12,079 bases of DNA from Bacteroidota bacterium (GCA_030613125.1 JAUWMO010000072.1:1-12079), one strand, 5' to 3'. Counted from the first letter of the stretch, positions 1-9,085 are shown. The notes: a model not told the origin generated them from the sequence alone. Translations and numbers: made by a program.

Positions 1-77
1 GTTTTAGCCTGCCCCGTAAGGAAGAATGACTGTACCGGGTTGCTTTAGTGGCGAAAAAGGGACTTTTTGGAGTAGGC

Positions 78-3000
78 TCAAATTCTAAATCCAAATATCA
101 CAACGTCATCTATCTGATCATAATCACCTCTCCATTCTTCAAATGTATTATTAAGTATTTCTTTTTGATCTTTCATAGGTTTTTTATGGATATCCAGCAA
201 CAATTCTTTAAAAGGAGCGTATTTGAACTTTTTACCTTTAGGTCCACCAAACTGATCGGCAAAGCCATCTGAGAAAATGTAAAAAGTATCTCCAGGCTTA
301 AGATTTATTTCATGAGCTGTAAAAGGCTGCATTCTCAAATGAATGGCAACAGGCATTTTATCACCCTTTATATATTCTAACTCACTATTCCTAATAAAAT
401 ACAATGGATTATTAGCCCCGGAAAATTGCAATTTGTTGGTTTCCTCATTAATCACACAAAGAGATATGTCCATTCCATCCTTTGTTTCCCCTTCTTTTCC
501 TTTTTGTTGCAAGGCGTCGATTACGTTATTTCTGAGGTAATTCAGGATTTCAGAAGTATCAAGTATTTGATTCTTGTTTACAATCTCATTAAGAAAAGAA
601 ATGCCAAGCATGCTCATAAATGCTCCGGGAACGCCATGTCCGGTGCAGTCAGCTGCAGCAAGAATCAGGTATGGACCAATTTCTGTTGACCAGTAAAAAT
701 CTCCACTAACTATATCACGTGGTTTAAAGAGAACAAAATAATCGGTAATATGCTTTTTTATTTTTCCTGCCGGTGGTAAAATTGATCTTTGAATCCGTTC
801 AGCATAATGAATACTGTCTGTGATCTCCTTTTTTTGTGATTCAGCAAGATCTCTTTGTGATTCAATCTCCTTCTTTGCATTCTCGAGATCAATGGTCCTT
901 TCATGCACCTGATTCTCAAGCACTTCTTTCTGTTTCTGGATTTGACGGACCCTTAGTTTATATATGAAATTTATTAGAAACAATATCACAATTAAAGCCA
1001 GGATTCTGAACCACAAGGTTTCCCATACAGGCTTTTTAACCTCAAAAGGATAATTTTGTGCATAACTCCAGACATTATCTTTACCACGAACACGGAAAAC
1101 AAATTTGTACTTCCCCGGAGGAACTGTATAAATAGCTCTATAGTCATTTTCTCTACGGATAGGGTTGTATTCATCTTTTAATCCACGCAAATAATATTCA
1201 TACTCTACTGATTTTTCATCAGAATATGAAAGACCAGATACCTCAAAAACAAAACTATTTTCATTATATTTAAATTTCCTGCCTGGTATTATATCAATTT
1301 CTTCTCCTTTAACAATGATTTTTTCAAGATAGCTACGGGGAGAATATTCCTCTTCCTTTTGAGCCCTGATATTAAAGTTTGAAATTCCATGATAGGTTCC
1401 CACCCACAACAGACCATTTTCATCAAGAAAAAGACCATTAGTTGTAATCTCATCTCCGGGAAGTCCAGCTTTTGAATTGACCTGAGTCTCGGTTTTCAGA
1501 GTTTCTTTATTAAAATAAATCAGGCCCAGGTTAGTTCCAATCCAGAAATGATTGCGGCTCTTTGCCGGAATAATGGTTTTAATAACCATATGATTCCCGC
1601 TTATTGGTATTATATTAATGCTCCCATTGGTATAAATAGCCAATCCGCTTTCAGTACCAAGCCAAAGTTTCCCTTCATTCTCGCATAATGACCATACCGA
1701 CTGATCAAGTTTTTCAAAAGAGCGAAATGATTCTCCATCAAAAATAGTTAATCCGGTACTGTTTCCTCCAATTATTTTTCCGTCATATTCTACAATTTGG
1801 TAAACGCTTGCTGTTTCTTTGTTTTGTAAAATCACCGGTTTTGCGCTAAAAGATTTATAATAATAAATAATTCCTTTTTTACCGGTTAACATGAAATATT
1901 CACCGTTGGCAGAAATAAATAAATTCTCCAGGCCATCAAGAATTTGTAATTTGTTTTCTCTAATTAATTTGAGTGAGTGCACATCAAATTCAAATAGCCC
2001 TTCAAGGCTTGCAATAAGTATATTCTGATTAGGCAAGATCGCAGCCACTGCTTTCTCTCCTCCGGCAGGCAGGTGAGGAGAAAAATTGACAAGGCTGTTC
2101 TTGAAATAAAAAACCCCGGCATTAGTGCCAATCCACATGCGGCCATGCATATCCTGTGTTATTGAATATATATAATTATTAAAAATTTCAGGAAAAAAAT
2201 TCCTGAGATTTTTATTATTAATAATACGTTGCAATCCTCCTGAAAAACCAATCCATAAATTTTCCTCATTGTCTTCCCAGTAAGATAATACAGTATTGTT
2301 AATCAAATCTGATCCGCTTTCAAAAACCTCAGCTTTCTGATCCAGTGAAACAACCTGGTACAAATGTGAGTCATTCATAAACCAGATAGAACCAGACTTA
2401 CTCTGGTTTATCTTTTTAATCACAGAAAAAGGGATGTTAAATTGCCTGTTAAGTGGCTTCCCTGTATTACCTTTTTTTAGCCTCAATGTTGAGACATGAA
2501 AAAATCCCCGGGAAGTAGAAAACCATACATTGTTAGTCCCGTCAACAAAAACAGTATAGCAACGGTCTGATAACAATTTATGAGGCTTTTCATTTCCTGC
2601 CTGATAAAACAAACCTATATTGGTAGCAAAATATTTTTCAAACCCAGTAGTGTCTTCAGAAATAGCATTAATGTTTTTAGGTAATTGTGGAACATCATGA
2701 CTAATCAATCGCTGTTTGTTACTATTGTCGAGCATAAAGACACCTTCATTGCTTAGAAACCATTTGTTATCAGATTTATCAATGAAAATTGAATTAAATG
2801 CGATAGTGGTAAAAAGTTTATTAATAATGGAATCATTTCTAAAAACGCTTATCCCTTTAGTAGTTGCAATATATATTATCCCATTCTGATCCTCCTTAAT
2901 GTCAGATATTGAGTTATCGCTCATTCCTCTTTTAGTGTCAAATACTTCCATGTCCCTGCCATTATATCGTACTACTCCCGAATTGGTACCAAACCACATA

Positions 3001-4667
3001 TATCCCTTTTTATCCTGCAGAATGGAAGAGATATCTTCCTGAGGAAGTCCGTCCTCCGTTCCATACAGTATATATGGGAGATATCCAGTTTGAAACTTTT
3101 CATAATAATTCCTGATGAATTCTTCAGGTCTTAAAAATGATCTTCCTTCCAATACTTTGTTTAATGCATTTAACAATCCTTTATCTTCAGATTCCGTAAT
3201 AAATCTTTCTATAATACTTTTCAACTCAGGCTGATCTTTTCTCAGAGCCCAGCACAGATCAATACTTCCTAAAGAAATTTTTTGATCCAATTGCGGATAT
3301 AGAAAACCATTCAATATTATGGTATAATCGGCCCGTCCCTCCACCACAGCATTGATAAATTCACTTACCTTTCCATATACCAGGCTATCAATACCATTTT
3401 TCAACAATATCCCCTCATAGATTGTGCCTTCGCCAGTAATACCAACATAATTTTTTAGATCTTCAATAGTTTGTATATCAATCTCGGGTCGTGCAAGTAC
3501 TGAATACTGTGTTTTATAAACCGGAATCAGGTCTACCTTATCCTGTCTCCACTGAAGATGTGAAATCAGATCAGTTGCCACATCAAAATAATGGAAAATC
3601 TCAGGAGTATAAACACTGTCTTTTACAATTTTCCTCCTGCTATCCTCCCAATAGGCTCCAAATGTTGGAGTTAAAACATATTCCATTTTTACGCCCAGAT
3701 AATCAGCAAATTCTTCAGCCAGGGCATGCATAAATTGTTTATCGCCGGTTTTACTGTATACAAAATCGCGTATGCGTAAAGCCACAACAATCTTTTTCGA
3801 ATCAAGGATTTCCTCAAGATCCCTGTGAATAGGTTCCAGGGGCGTGTGTGGATCAATTTCCTCAACAAACTCGGAATATTTTTCATCAAAACGTTCTTTA
3901 AAAATGCGATCAAGGATCCCATTATTTTCAATAGCCTTAAAAAAGTTTTCAACCTCATCTTTTAATGGATTTCCCTTTTCTATGGCCCAGGCAGATTTGT
4001 TAATCTGGTTGATAGGGATCTCCCACTTGAATTTCCTGTTATTATCTTTTATAAAAGTCAGGGCCTCATCAGCATCCACTACAACACCATCAATTTCTCC
4101 TCTTTTCAGCATTTCTTTAGCCTCATTCGAGGTCTTAGTTTTAATAATGATAATCCCGCCATCGATTTTTTCATTTATTATTTCCAGGTGTGAAACATAA
4201 CTGGTTCCTTCCATCACACCTATTCTCATATTTTTAAGCTGTTCAAGATCTTCAATCTTTTTTGCATCAGAGGGGAGAACTAATAACTCTGCTGATATCA
4301 GTGTTTCAGCAAAATCGAAAAGTTTTTTCCGCCATTCAAGAATTGTAAAAGTACTGCAGATAATATCGGCTTTTTTTAAAGCATCAGGAGTGTAATTATA
4401 ATCAGGATTGGTTTCAATATCATCAGGAGTAATTCCATCTTTGCTAAAAACCTCATCCCAACTGATGATCACTTCTTCAACTTCAAGATCAAGGAATTTG
4501 GCAAATTCATATGCCAGAGGATAGTTTATTGTATTCAGGTCAGCCGGGTCAAAGGCTATTACTAACTTCCCGCTTTTTTTTATTTCATCAATTGATCTTG
4601 AATAAGAGACTTTACAAGATAAAACAAGTAATAAAACGAAATATCCGAAAATACGAAATGGTGACAT
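78..4667 (-). CDS. Membrane sensor phosphatase: two SBP domains, 14-repeat propeller, Y_Y_Y, SpoIIE/PP2C
   Basis: This 1529-residue protein probably senses a periplasmic ligand and signals through a cytoplasmic Ser/Thr phosphatase. Residues 1-18 form a secretion signal ending VLSC, a possible lipobox (C18). Two solute-binding (SBP_bac_3-like) domains follow at about 34-265 and 290-508. About 14 propeller repeats of the form WxGTxxGhxxF run from about 540 to 1100 (for example MWFGT, LWIGF, MWIGT, LWLGT, FWIGT, LWVGT), enough for two seven-bladed propellers. A Y_Y_Y domain lies near 1130-1212, a membrane helix near 1219-1237 and a coiled coil to about 1295. The SpoIIE/PP2C domain keeps the likely metal-binding acidic residues D1323 (SGDFYW), D1340 (ADCTGHG), D1467 (SDG) and D1520/D1521. 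An in-frame GTG at 4700 overlaps the upstream stop. The ATG at 4667 is preferred because the signal peptide then begins normally. The gene lies 26 bp behind the transglutaminase gene, probably in the same transcript. The ligand and the phosphatase substrate are unknown. Confidence 0.9.
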   Translation of the reverse strand: MSPFRIFGYFVLLLVLSCKVSYSRSIDEIKKSGKLVIAFDPADLNTINYPLAYEFAKFLDLEVEEVIISWDEVFSKDGITPDDIETNPDYNYTPDALKKADIICSTFTILEWRKKLFDFAETLISAELLVLPSDAKKIEDLEQLKNMRIGVMEGTSYVSHLEIINEKIDGGIIIIKTKTSNEAKEMLKRGEIDGVVVDADEALTFIKDNNRKFKWEIPINQINKSAWAIEKGNPLKDEVENFFKAIENNGILDRIFKERFDEKYSEFVEEIDPHTPLEPIHRDLEEILDSKKIVVALRIRDFVYSKTGDKQFMHALAEEFADYLGVKMEYVLTPTFGAYWEDSRRKIVKDSVYTPEIFHYFDVATDLISHLQWRQDKVDLIPVYKTQYSVLARPEIDIQTIEDLKNYVGITGEGTIYEGILLKNGIDSLVYGKVSEFINAVVEGRADYTIILNGFLYPQLDQKISLGSIDLCWALRKDQPELKSIIERFITESEDKGLLNALNKVLEGRSFLRPEEFIRNYYEKFQTGYLPYILYGTEDGLPQEDISSILQDKKGYMWFGTNSGVVRYNGRDMEVFDTKRGMSDNSISDIKEDQNGIIYIATTKGISVFRNDSIINKLFTTIAFNSIFIDKSDNKWFLSNEGVFMLDNSNKQRLISHDVPQLPKNINAISEDTTGFEKYFATNIGLFYQAGNEKPHKLLSDRCYTVFVDGTNNVWFSTSRGFFHVSTLRLKKGNTGKPLNRQFNIPFSVIKKINQSKSGSIWFMNDSHLYQVVSLDQKAEVFESGSDLINNTVLSYWEDNEENLWIGFSGGLQRIINNKNLRNFFPEIFNNYIYSITQDMHGRMWIGTNAGVFYFKNSLVNFSPHLPAGGEKAVAAILPNQNILIASLEGLFEFDVHSLKLIRENKLQILDGLENLFISANGEYFMLTGKKGIIYYYKSFSAKPVILQNKETASVYQIVEYDGKIIGGNSTGLTIFDGESFRSFEKLDQSVWSLCENEGKLWLGTESGLAIYTNGSINIIPISGNHMVIKTIIPAKSRNHFWIGTNLGLIYFNKETLKTETQVNSKAGLPGDEITTNGLFLDENGLLWVGTYHGISNFNIRAQKEEEYSPRSYLEKIIVKGEEIDIIPGRKFKYNENSFVFEVSGLSYSDEKSVEYEYYLRGLKDEYNPIRRENDYRAIYTVPPGKYKFVFRVRGKDNVWSYAQNYPFEVKKPVWETLWFRILALIVILFLINFIYKLRVRQIQKQKEVLENQVHERTIDLENAKKEIESQRDLAESQKKEITDSIHYAERIQRSILPPAGKIKKHITDYFVLFKPRDIVSGDFYWSTEIGPYLILAAADCTGHGVPGAFMSMLGISFLNEIVNKNQILDTSEILNYLRNNVIDALQQKGKEGETKDGMDISLCVINEETNKLQFSGANNPLYFIRNSELEYIKGDKMPVAIHLRMQPFTAHEINLKPGDTFYIFSDGFADQFGGPKGKKFKYAPFKELLLDIHKKPMKDQKEILNNTFEEWRGDYDQIDDVVIFGFRI

Positions 4668-4693
4668 ATTTGAATATTTAATAATTAAAACTA

Positions 4694-6262
4694 TTACCAC
4701 CAGGTCAGGTTTCCTTCTTTATTTACTGTAAAAATTCTTTCAGGCCTGTCTTTTGTAGGAATAGTATTTACTAACCAATACATGGCACCTGATGGTATAT
4801 CATTAAAGAGTAAAGGTTTTCCCATAGCTTTTTGTTTTCCTGATGAAATCCATTTGTCATCCCAATAAAACAACTCATAAGTTTCTCCCTCTTTCAAAAA
4901 AGTCTTTTCGACAAAATCAGTTGTTTCCTTTGTAACTCTTTTTGTGGTTGAAATTAATTTCAGGCTGATTGGACTATCAACTTCAGGCCTGTTTTCTTCT
5001 ACTTCTCCTTCCTTTGTTAAAATAAATTGATTACCTGCCGGTATAATTTCCCCGTTAATAAAAAAAGCAGGAAGATATGCTATGTCGGTTCCCATATCTG
5101 TAAATCTGACCATACCTTCATCTTCAATAAAACTCCAGTGAATGGCTTTCCATTCACCGGTATTAAATACGCAGATATAAGCAAAACGTATACTGTCAGG
5201 TATTTCCCTGGTTAGAAGCTCAACATCCGAGACAGGAACATATTCACGTGTAACATCTACAATTCCATTCCTGTTAATATATGGAGGAGCTTCCTCATTC
5301 TTTTTTAAAATTGCTGCCAAAGATTCAGGTTGTAATGCGAATGTTTTCCGGTAAACCTTAGCTTTGGCCTGGTTCAATTTATAATGACCAGGATTAGCTT
5401 CGCCTCCCATAAAGATCACGATCTTACCATCAGCACCCACAACTGCATTCCATGCATGATTGTTCCCTGATTTTGCCCAATATGGAGTAAAATCACTCAT
5501 GACCGGTATACCGTTTGCCCGCATTGCATAAATGGCAAGATTGGTCATGTCTTCACATCTGCCCATTTTTCCCTCCACCATTTCAGTTAATCCCAGATCA
5601 GTAGCATGCTCATAAAAGCGTGGGTCAAACCTAAACCAGGATTTAATGTCATTGTTGATCCAATTACAAACTTCAACCGGATCATTTACATCTTGTATTG
5701 AATCCTTCAGCCAGGAGTAATCTTTTTCAAAGTAGCTCCTCCAATCTTCCAACGGCTCATTGGTGCTTCTGTATGGAAGAATGTATTCACAAAACTGATC
5801 AAAGTTCAGAAATTTTGTCCAGGGATTATTTTCCCAAACTTCAAATGCCTGATTTACATTATTGATCAGATAATCAGCCGAAATAATTTCATAATCATAT
5901 TTAAACTCAACTTTCTGCTGATGTAGTTTCCCACGAAATCTAACAATGGAATCCCATGCCCTTGTCATAGAATTATAATCAGGGTAATTTAGTGCAGAAA
6001 ATCCAATTACATTATCATCAGAGTCTGAAACCTCAAACCTGGCAAAACCTTTGTCCTCCATATTTTCAATCAGAAAATAAGCAGCTTTGAGCTTTAATGC
6101 ATTTTCTTTAGATTGAAATTCTTTAATAACGTTTTCGAGCTCAACCCTATTCGACCCGGATTTTTTAAGAACAATTAAAACACTGTCAGGCACCTTCTCA
6201 AAGTTCTGAGTACAAGATATTGCAAAAGCAACTACAATCAAGAAAATTATTAGTCGGTTCAT
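4694..6262 (-). CDS. Transglutaminase-like lipoprotein
   Basis: The protein has 522 residues. The N-terminus is a lipoprotein signal: a hydrophobic stretch ending AISC, with C17 as the lipidated cysteine, so it should be anchored in an envelope membrane. The middle contains a transglutaminase-like (papain-fold) core: C236 in GRCEDMTN and H269 in NHAWN fit the catalytic Cys and His. The usual Asp about 15 residues after the His falls on F284 within KIVIFMGGE, so the third catalytic residue is either E288, D278 or missing. A block reading CEYILPYRSTNEPLEDWR (near residues 155-175) precedes the core and recalls a family I associate with Bacteroidota lipoproteins. The C-terminal 200 residues look beta-rich and end NLTWW. 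Such proteins may be peptidases or transferases; the substrate here is unknown. It is the first gene of a likely two-gene unit with the sensor phosphatase, so it could process or present that sensor's signal (inference). Confidence 0.85.
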   Translation of the reverse strand: MNRLIIFLIVVAFAISCTQNFEKVPDSVLIVLKKSGSNRVELENVIKEFQSKENALKLKAAYFLIENMEDKGFARFEVSDSDDNVIGFSALNYPDYNSMTRAWDSIVRFRGKLHQQKVEFKYDYEIISADYLINNVNQAFEVWENNPWTKFLNFDQFCEYILPYRSTNEPLEDWRSYFEKDYSWLKDSIQDVNDPVEVCNWINNDIKSWFRFDPRFYEHATDLGLTEMVEGKMGRCEDMTNLAIYAMRANGIPVMSDFTPYWAKSGNNHAWNAVVGADGKIVIFMGGEANPGHYKLNQAKAKVYRKTFALQPESLAAILKKNEEAPPYINRNGIVDVTREYVPVSDVELLTREIPDSIRFAYICVFNTGEWKAIHWSFIEDEGMVRFTDMGTDIAYLPAFFINGEIIPAGNQFILTKEGEVEENRPEVDSPISLKLISTTKRVTKETTDFVEKTFLKEGETYELFYWDDKWISSGKQKAMGKPLLFNDIPSGAMYWLVNTIPTKDRPERIFTVNKEGNLTWW

Positions 6263-6304
6263 CAGTTAAAAGAGTTAATGATTATTTATAAAAAAGTATT
6301 GATT

Positions 6305-6312
6305 TATCTTTG
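6305..6312 (+). promoter_or_regulatory. Candidate -7 box for ispG
   Basis: TATCTTTG matches the Bacteroidota -7 consensus TAnnTTTG exactly. I see no convincing -33 box 19-21 bases upstream. Transcription would start near 6318, which lies downstream of the ATG at 6278 and about 30 nt before the ATG at 6350. The box therefore bears on the choice of ispG start. It lies only 14 bases from the opposing box at 6327-6334, so the two promoters would overlap. Confidence 0.4.
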
Positions 6313-6326
6313 CAGTGAATTCAAAA

Positions 6327-6334
6327 CAAATTTA
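6327..6334 (-). promoter_or_regulatory. Candidate -7 box for the transglutaminase/sensor unit
   Basis: On the minus strand this reads TAAATTTG, an exact match to the Bacteroidota -7 consensus TAnnTTTG. A weak -33-like TTTCTG (6358-6353) lies 18 bases upstream. Transcription would start near 6320, leaving a leader of about 58 nt before the ATG at 6262. Such boxes also arise by chance in AT-rich DNA. Confidence 0.4.
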
Positions 6335-6349
6335 ACCCATTATTGGTTC

Positions 6350-8257
6350 ATGCAGAAAGAAATAGGTGAAAATATCTATTGTAATGATCCTTTCAAGCGT
6401 TCCCGTTTGAAAACCCGTGAAGTATTTATAGGAAAAGTGCCTTTGGGGGCTAATCATCCAATACGGATCCAATCTATGACCAATACATCAACAATGGACA
6501 CTGAAGGTTCTGTAAATCAGTGCATAAGGATAATAAAAAATGGTGCTGATTATGTGAGACTTACCACACAAAATATTCAGGAGGCTGAAAACCTGGCTGT
6601 AATTAAAAAAAAATTGAAAAAAAAGGGATTTCTGTTTCCTCTGATTGCCGATGTTCATTTTAATCCCAGAGTGGCTGAAACAGCAGCAAGAATAGTTGAA
6701 AAGATACGTATCAATCCCGGGAACTTTACATCATCTGATGAGAATGGAATAATGTCAATTCGCAAAAAACTGGTTCCATTAATCCGTGTTTGCAAAAAAA
6801 ATGGAACCGCAATGAGAATTGGTGTTAATCATGGTTCACTCTCGAATAGAATTCTTGAAAAATATGGTGATACTCCGGAAGGAATGGTTGAGTCAGCCAT
6901 TGAGTATTTACAAATTTGCCGGGAGGAAGATTTTCACCAACTGATATTTTCTATGAAATCCAGCAATACTCACATAATGATACGGGCTTATCGTCTTTTG
7001 GTTCACAGAATGTTGAAGGATGGGTATGTTTATCCAATTCACCTGGGTGTAACTGAGGCAGGTGAAGGAGAAGACGGGAGGATAAAATCAGCAGTAGGTA
7101 TTGGCACTTTACTTGCCGACGGTATTGGAGATACTATACGAATATCTCTTACTGAGGACCCTGAAAAAGAGATTCCTGTAGCATGCAAATTTGTAAATTT
7201 ATTTGAAAACCTGTCTTATGATTTTTTACCTCAAAAAAGATTAAAATACCCTGTTAATCCATATCAATACCGGAAACGGTACACCAACCAGATATTAAAC
7301 ATTGGTAATAACAATGTTCCTGTTGTAATAAGTGATATTTCAGGTATTGAAAAAGTAACATCAAAGCATATTGCAGATTATAATTTTGTTCTTAATCCAA
7401 AGCTTAAAACCTGGGAAAGGAAAGAACAATCGCCTGATTTTTTGTATTCAGGTTCCCAAACTCCTGACTTTATCCTGCCCGTTGGCTGTACTGGAATTGT
7501 GGATGCAAAGGTTTGGAAAATGGTGCAAGGCAAAACAAATAAATATTATCCGATTTTCACAGTTCGTGAATTCCTGGATTCTTCTCAAAAATCAGAAGTG
7601 TTGAATTTTGTTCTGGTTGAAGCTAGTGATCATATACCGGATAAAATTGAAAAAATTTGTTCTGATCCAACAGTTGTACTTATACTTGAAGGAAAAAATC
7701 CTGACGGATTTTATAAACAAAAAGCCTTTTTCTCCGAAATAATTAATGCGGGGTATTTGGTGCCCATTATTTTAAAAAATATTTATACACAATCTGATGT
7801 TGAGACAGTTCTTTTAGCAAGTTCTTCTGACTTTGGAGGTTTGTTGACAGATGGACTGGGTGATGGAATCTGGTTAGATTCTGGCACTGTATTAGCCCCA
7901 AAGGAATTAATATCATTATCTTTTGGGATCTTGCAGGCCTCAAGGTTACGATCTACCAAAACCGAATATATTTCCTGTCCATCGTGCGGAAGGACTTTAT
8001 TTAATATTCAAAAGGTAACAGCAAAGATCAGGGAAAAAACGCAGCATCTGAAAGGGTTGAAAATTGGAATTATGGGTTGTATTGTAAATGGTCCCGGGGA
8101 AATGGCAGATGCAGATTATGGTTATGTTGGTTCAGGAACCGACAAAGTTACGTTATACAAAGGTAAAAAGATAGTTAGACGAAATATTCAGGCCAAAAAA
8201 GCAGTTGACGAATTAATAAACCTGATCAAAGAAAACGGCGATTGGGTGGAACCCTGA
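6350..8257 (+). CDS. ispG: 4-hydroxy-3-methylbut-2-enyl-diphosphate synthase, long form
   Basis: IspG (GcpE) reductively converts methylerythritol cyclodiphosphate to HMBPP, the penultimate step of the non-mevalonate isoprenoid pathway, in the cytoplasm. The N-terminal TIM-barrel part (about residues 10-265) carries family landmarks such as IRIQSMTNTST and GADYVRLTTQ. The C-terminal iron-sulfur part has C543 and C546 (SCPSCG) plus C577 and E584 (GCIVNGPGE), the three cysteines and the glutamate that hold the [4Fe-4S] cluster. About 260 residues lie between these parts. That insertion is typical of the IspG of Bacteroidota, Chlamydiae and plants, and explains a length of 635 residues against about 370 in E. 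coli. The frame extends up to an ATG at 6278, but the extra 24 residues look unlike IspG and would overlap the likely promoter, so the ATG at 6350 is preferred. The gene is divergent from the transglutaminase gene and appears to be transcribed alone. Confidence 0.96.
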   Translation: MQKEIGENIYCNDPFKRSRLKTREVFIGKVPLGANHPIRIQSMTNTSTMDTEGSVNQCIRIIKNGADYVRLTTQNIQEAENLAVIKKKLKKKGFLFPLIADVHFNPRVAETAARIVEKIRINPGNFTSSDENGIMSIRKKLVPLIRVCKKNGTAMRIGVNHGSLSNRILEKYGDTPEGMVESAIEYLQICREEDFHQLIFSMKSSNTHIMIRAYRLLVHRMLKDGYVYPIHLGVTEAGEGEDGRIKSAVGIGTLLADGIGDTIRISLTEDPEKEIPVACKFVNLFENLSYDFLPQKRLKYPVNPYQYRKRYTNQILNIGNNNVPVVISDISGIEKVTSKHIADYNFVLNPKLKTWERKEQSPDFLYSGSQTPDFILPVGCTGIVDAKVWKMVQGKTNKYYPIFTVREFLDSSQKSEVLNFVLVEASDHIPDKIEKICSDPTVVLILEGKNPDGFYKQKAFFSEIINAGYLVPIILKNIYTQSDVETVLLASSSDFGGLLTDGLGDGIWLDSGTVLAPKELISLSFGILQASRLRSTKTEYISCPSCGRTLFNIQKVTAKIREKTQHLKGLKIGIMGCIVNGPGEMADADYGYVGSGTDKVTLYKGKKIVRRNIQAKKAVDELINLIKENGDWVEP

Positions 8258-8295
8258 ATCCTTTAAACATTTGACAAACTGAATGAACCGGATGA

Positions 8296-8916
8296 TTAAT
8301 TTAGATATTTGATCACCTCATTCAGGTCACTGTTTCTTGGGAAAAGAAAGCATCTGATCCCAAATTTTCGGGCAACGCTTATATGCTGCTCTGAATCATC
8401 AACGTAAAGCGTCTCCTCAGGAATTAAATTACTGTCATTTAATACGTATTTAAAAATCTCCGGATCAGGCTTTGCCATTCCCAGAATATGGGAATAATAA
8501 AATTTTTCAAAAAGATCTCTCATACCATTAATTCCAAATTCTTCCTTTAAAATCCCTGAGTAAATCTCTTCATGGAGAACATTGGTATTACTTAATAGAA
8601 ATGTTCTGTATTTAGATTTCAAATTTTTAAGGATTATTATTTTCGTTTCCTGAAAACCAAGGATCATTGCATTCCATGCTTTATCAATTTTTTCATCCGG
8701 AATATTTTTATTCAGCCTGTCGCGTATTCCTTGTCTGAATTGATCGGGATTGATTCCTCCAATTTCAAATTTCCATAAAGTTTTATGATCAGTATATTCC
8801 TGTTTTATCATTTCCCTTGTAAATCCAATTTCAGTAAAAGCCTGGATTGTTTTTTCCATATCAAGGTCAAGGAATACTCCTCCCAGGTCAAAAATGATGT
8901 TACGAATTGTATTCAT
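8296..8916 (-). CDS. HAD-superfamily phosphatase (class IA, YihX-like)
   Basis: A 206-residue cytoplasmic HAD hydrolase with all four motifs. Motif I is IIFDLGGVFLDLD with nucleophile D10; the usual second Asp is Gly12, as in the YihX-type FDLGNV motif. Motif II is LLSNTN (S109 or T111), motif III is K149 in MAKPDP, and motif IV is D173/D174 in LYVDDSE. The helical cap lies between motifs I and II (about residues 20-95), which is the class IA arrangement. Relatives dephosphorylate small sugar phosphates or nucleotides; the substrate cannot be read from the sequence. The gene converges on ispG with 38 bp between stops and is divergent from the mtnA operon. That adjacency makes a phosphorylated methylthioadenosine-salvage intermediate a conceivable substrate, but the motifs resemble YihX rather than the MtnC or MtnX phosphatases. 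Confidence 0.88.
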   Translation of the reverse strand: MNTIRNIIFDLGGVFLDLDMEKTIQAFTEIGFTREMIKQEYTDHKTLWKFEIGGINPDQFRQGIRDRLNKNIPDEKIDKAWNAMILGFQETKIIILKNLKSKYRTFLLSNTNVLHEEIYSGILKEEFGINGMRDLFEKFYYSHILGMAKPDPEIFKYVLNDSNLIPEETLYVDDSEQHISVARKFGIRCFLFPRNSDLNEVIKYLN

Positions 8917-9085
8917 AGTCTTTTCAATAAAAATAATTTATAATTTTGAACAGACAGAATAACAAAAATAAAATAATTTGTAACTAATTATCGTGAACAA
9001 GGAAAAAACAGAATGTATTATTACTAATTGTTATATGTTAATTTTTATACGTTAACCGTTTTAAGATATTTATTTTTCAGTTTTA
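8917..9085. promoter_or_regulatory. Divergent promoter region between HAD gene and mtnA operon
   Basis: This 169-bp AT-rich spacer separates two divergent genes and must contain their start signals. Two exact TAnnTTTG boxes are visible: TAATTTTG at 8941-8948 on the plus strand, which would give mtnA a leader of about 130 nt, and TATTTTTG at 8970-8963 on the minus strand, which would give the HAD gene a leader of about 40 nt. Neither has a good -33 partner. A near-match, TATTTTTC at 9071-9078, is probably too close to the mtnA start. I see no riboswitch-like structure. Confidence 0.35.

Noticed and set aside
12..39. Inverted repeat CCCCGTA / TACCGGG at the left edge
   Set aside because: It has a C-C mismatch and a loop of about 14 bases, with no match to the right-hand repeats; likely chance, and the window edge prevents judging context.
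54..68. AAAAAG-GGA-CTTTTT as a terminator for the sensor gene
   Set aside because: The stem is only six, mostly A/T, pairs with a 3-base loop and has no separate T-tract. It sits just downstream of the stop at 78 but is too weak to annotate.
3844..4200. A 118-residue plus-strand frame and other frames opposite the sensor gene
   Set aside because: They lie wholly within a well-supported gene on the other strand, show no recognisable motifs and have no promoter-like signal.
6278..6349. Extra N-terminal 24 residues of IspG
   Set aside because: They do not resemble an IspG N-terminus and overlap the likely promoter; the ATG at 6350 gives a normal start.
8258..8295. Bidirectional terminator between ispG and the HAD gene
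   Set aside because: No inverted repeat of useful length is visible in these 38 bases.
9037..9056. GTTAA-N10-TTAAC as an operator upstream of mtnA
   Set aside because: Five-base arms of A/T-rich sequence are expected by chance in this spacer.
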